From Bacillota bacterium (GTDB lineage: Bacteria > Bacillota > Clostridia > Peptostreptococcales > Anaerovoracaceae), in contig JAEELK010000035.1 of NCBI GenBank assembly GCA_016282655.1, positions 1 to 7,522 on the forward strand: a stretch of 7,522 nt of DNA, read 5' to 3'. Position 1 is the stretch's first letter. Each line of letters opens with the position of its first letter. A model generated the notes under the pieces. That model was not told the origin of the DNA. It saw nothing but the letters and a program-made list of their open reading frames with translations, and did no database searches. The position numbers were made by a program, and so were the translations under genes. Shown one piece after another: positions 6,561 to 7,522 of this stretch.

Positions 6561-7522
6561 ATGGAAAAGATCCTGGTGCTGGATTTCGGCGGGCAGTACG
6601 ATCAGCTGATCGCGCGCAGAGTAAGAGAACAGAACGTCTACGCGGAGATCGTGCCCTGCGGCGGGATCTCGCCGCAGGAGATCCTGCGGGCGGGCTACCG
6701 GGGGATCATCTTCACCGGCGGCCCGAACAGCGTCTACGCGGAGGGCGCGCCCCGCTGCGACGCGCAGGTGCTGGCGCTCGGCATCCCGGTCCTTGGCATC
6801 TGCTACGGCGCGCAGCTGACGGCCTTCCTCACGGGCGGCAGCGTGGAGCCGGCCGCGGGTGCCGGCGAATACGGAAAGGCGGAGCTCCTCGTCACGGAGG
6901 ATCCGCTCTTCCGCGGCGTGCCCGCGCGGAGCGGCTGCTGGATGAGCCATACGGACCGGATCCAAACGCTGCCGGAAGGTTTTCGGACCATCGCTTCCAC
7001 GGAAAAATGCCCCTGCGCCGCCTTCCGTGATGAAGCGGGGCAGCTTTACGGCGTCCAGTTCCATCCGGAGGTCACGCACACGGCGTACGGCAAGCAGATC
7101 CTCAGGAACTTCCTGTACGGCATCTGCGCCTGCCGGGGCGATTGGCGCATGGAGACGCAGACGGAGCAGAAGATCGCGGAGTGGCGCGAACGGCTCGCGG
7201 GGAAAAAGGTGCTGCTCGCGCTCTCGGGCGGCGTGGACTCCTCCGTGGCTGCCGCCCTGCTGCACCGCGCGGTGGGGAAGGACCTGATCTGCGTCTTCGT
7301 GGACCACGGTCTGCTCCGCAAGGACGAAGGCGATCTCGTGGAACAGACCTTTCGCCGGGAGATGGGCATGGAGCTGATCCGCGTGGACGCGGCGGAGCGC
7401 TTCCTGAAAAAGCTTGCCGGCGTCACGGAGCCGGAGCGCAAGCGAAAGATCATCGGCGAGGAGTTCATCCGTGTATTTGAAGAAGAGGCGCGGAAGATCG
7501 GTCACGTGGACGCGCTGGCCCA
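6561..7522 (+). CDS. guaA: GMP synthase (glutamine-hydrolysing), N-terminal part (3' end outside window)
   Basis: The open frame runs from the ATG at 6561 to the right edge with no stop (320 codons visible of about 510-520 in the family). The enzyme converts XMP to GMP with glutamine and ATP, the last step of guanine nucleotide synthesis. Residues 1-190 form a class I glutaminase: VLDFGGQYDQLIARRVRE (6-23), TGGPNSVY (52-59), the nucleophile elbow GICYGAQ with C81, and H168 and E170 in FHPE completing the triad. Residues from about 205 onward begin the ATP-pyrophosphatase domain, with PP-loop SGGVDSS (222-228), FVDHGLLRKDEG (246-257) and GVTEPERKRKIIGEEFI (287-303). The dimerisation domain is beyond the window. 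AAGGAG (6547-6552) lies 8 bases before the ATG and sets the start. The glutaminase plus synthetase order separates it from stand-alone anthranilate or CTP synthase amidotransferases. It diverges from glmS and has a terminator-bearing leader. Confidence 0.96.
   Translation, partial: MEKILVLDFGGQYDQLIARRVREQNVYAEIVPCGGISPQEILRAGYRGIIFTGGPNSVYAEGAPRCDAQVLALGIPVLGICYGAQLTAFLTGGSVEPAAGAGEYGKAELLVTEDPLFRGVPARSGCWMSHTDRIQTLPEGFRTIASTEKCPCAAFRDEAGQLYGVQFHPEVTHTAYGKQILRNFLYGICACRGDWRMETQTEQKIAEWRERLAGKKVLLALSGGVDSSVAAALLHRAVGKDLICVFVDHGLLRKDEGDLVEQTFRREMGMELIRVDAAERFLKKLAGVTEPERKRKIIGEEFIRVFEEEARKIGHVDALA

Noticed and set aside
6522..7505. A 327-codon minus-strand open frame across guaA
   Set aside because: It is antisense to a convincing guaA with glutaminase triad and PP-loop; no protein family is recognisable.

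Overview
The window is GC-rich bacterial DNA. It looks like a chromosomal, metabolic segment of a high-GC member of the Bacillota, most likely Clostridia or a Lachnospiraceae-like organism. That placement is an inference from four things: a type III glutamine synthetase, an ammonium transporter with a fused PII domain, strong purine-rich ribosome binding sites, and textbook sigma-A-type promoters with intrinsic terminators. I see no mobile element, tRNA, rRNA or CRISPR array.

Left part (1-4346, plus strand): three closely spaced genes that look like one operon. They are the 3' end of glnN (type III glutamine synthetase), an ammonium channel fused at its C-terminus to a complete PII signal domain, and asnB (glutamine-hydrolysing asparagine synthetase). 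Together they import ammonium, fix it into glutamine and pass the amide to aspartate. The operon promoter lies upstream of the window. The operon ends at a symmetrical hairpin with T-tracts on both strands (4359-4389). That hairpin also serves glmS, which converges on it from the right.

Right part (4433-7522): glmS on the minus strand and the 5' part of guaA on the plus strand diverge from a 283-bp intergenic region. GlmS uses glutamine to make glucosamine-6-phosphate for cell wall synthesis; GuaA uses it to make GMP. The region holds back-to-back promoter candidates whose TTGACA -35 boxes are 11 bp apart. On each side, a strong hairpin plus T-tract lies between the promoter and the start codon. 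Both genes therefore appear to have terminator-containing leaders, which suggests premature-termination control. I recognise no known riboswitch or glmS ribozyme in either leader.

The unifying theme is glutamine nitrogen: every gene either supplies it or spends it. The points most worth a second look are the Amt-PII fusion, whose T-loop keeps the pore-plug arginine position but has lost the uridylylation tyrosine, and the mirrored terminator leaders of glmS and guaA.
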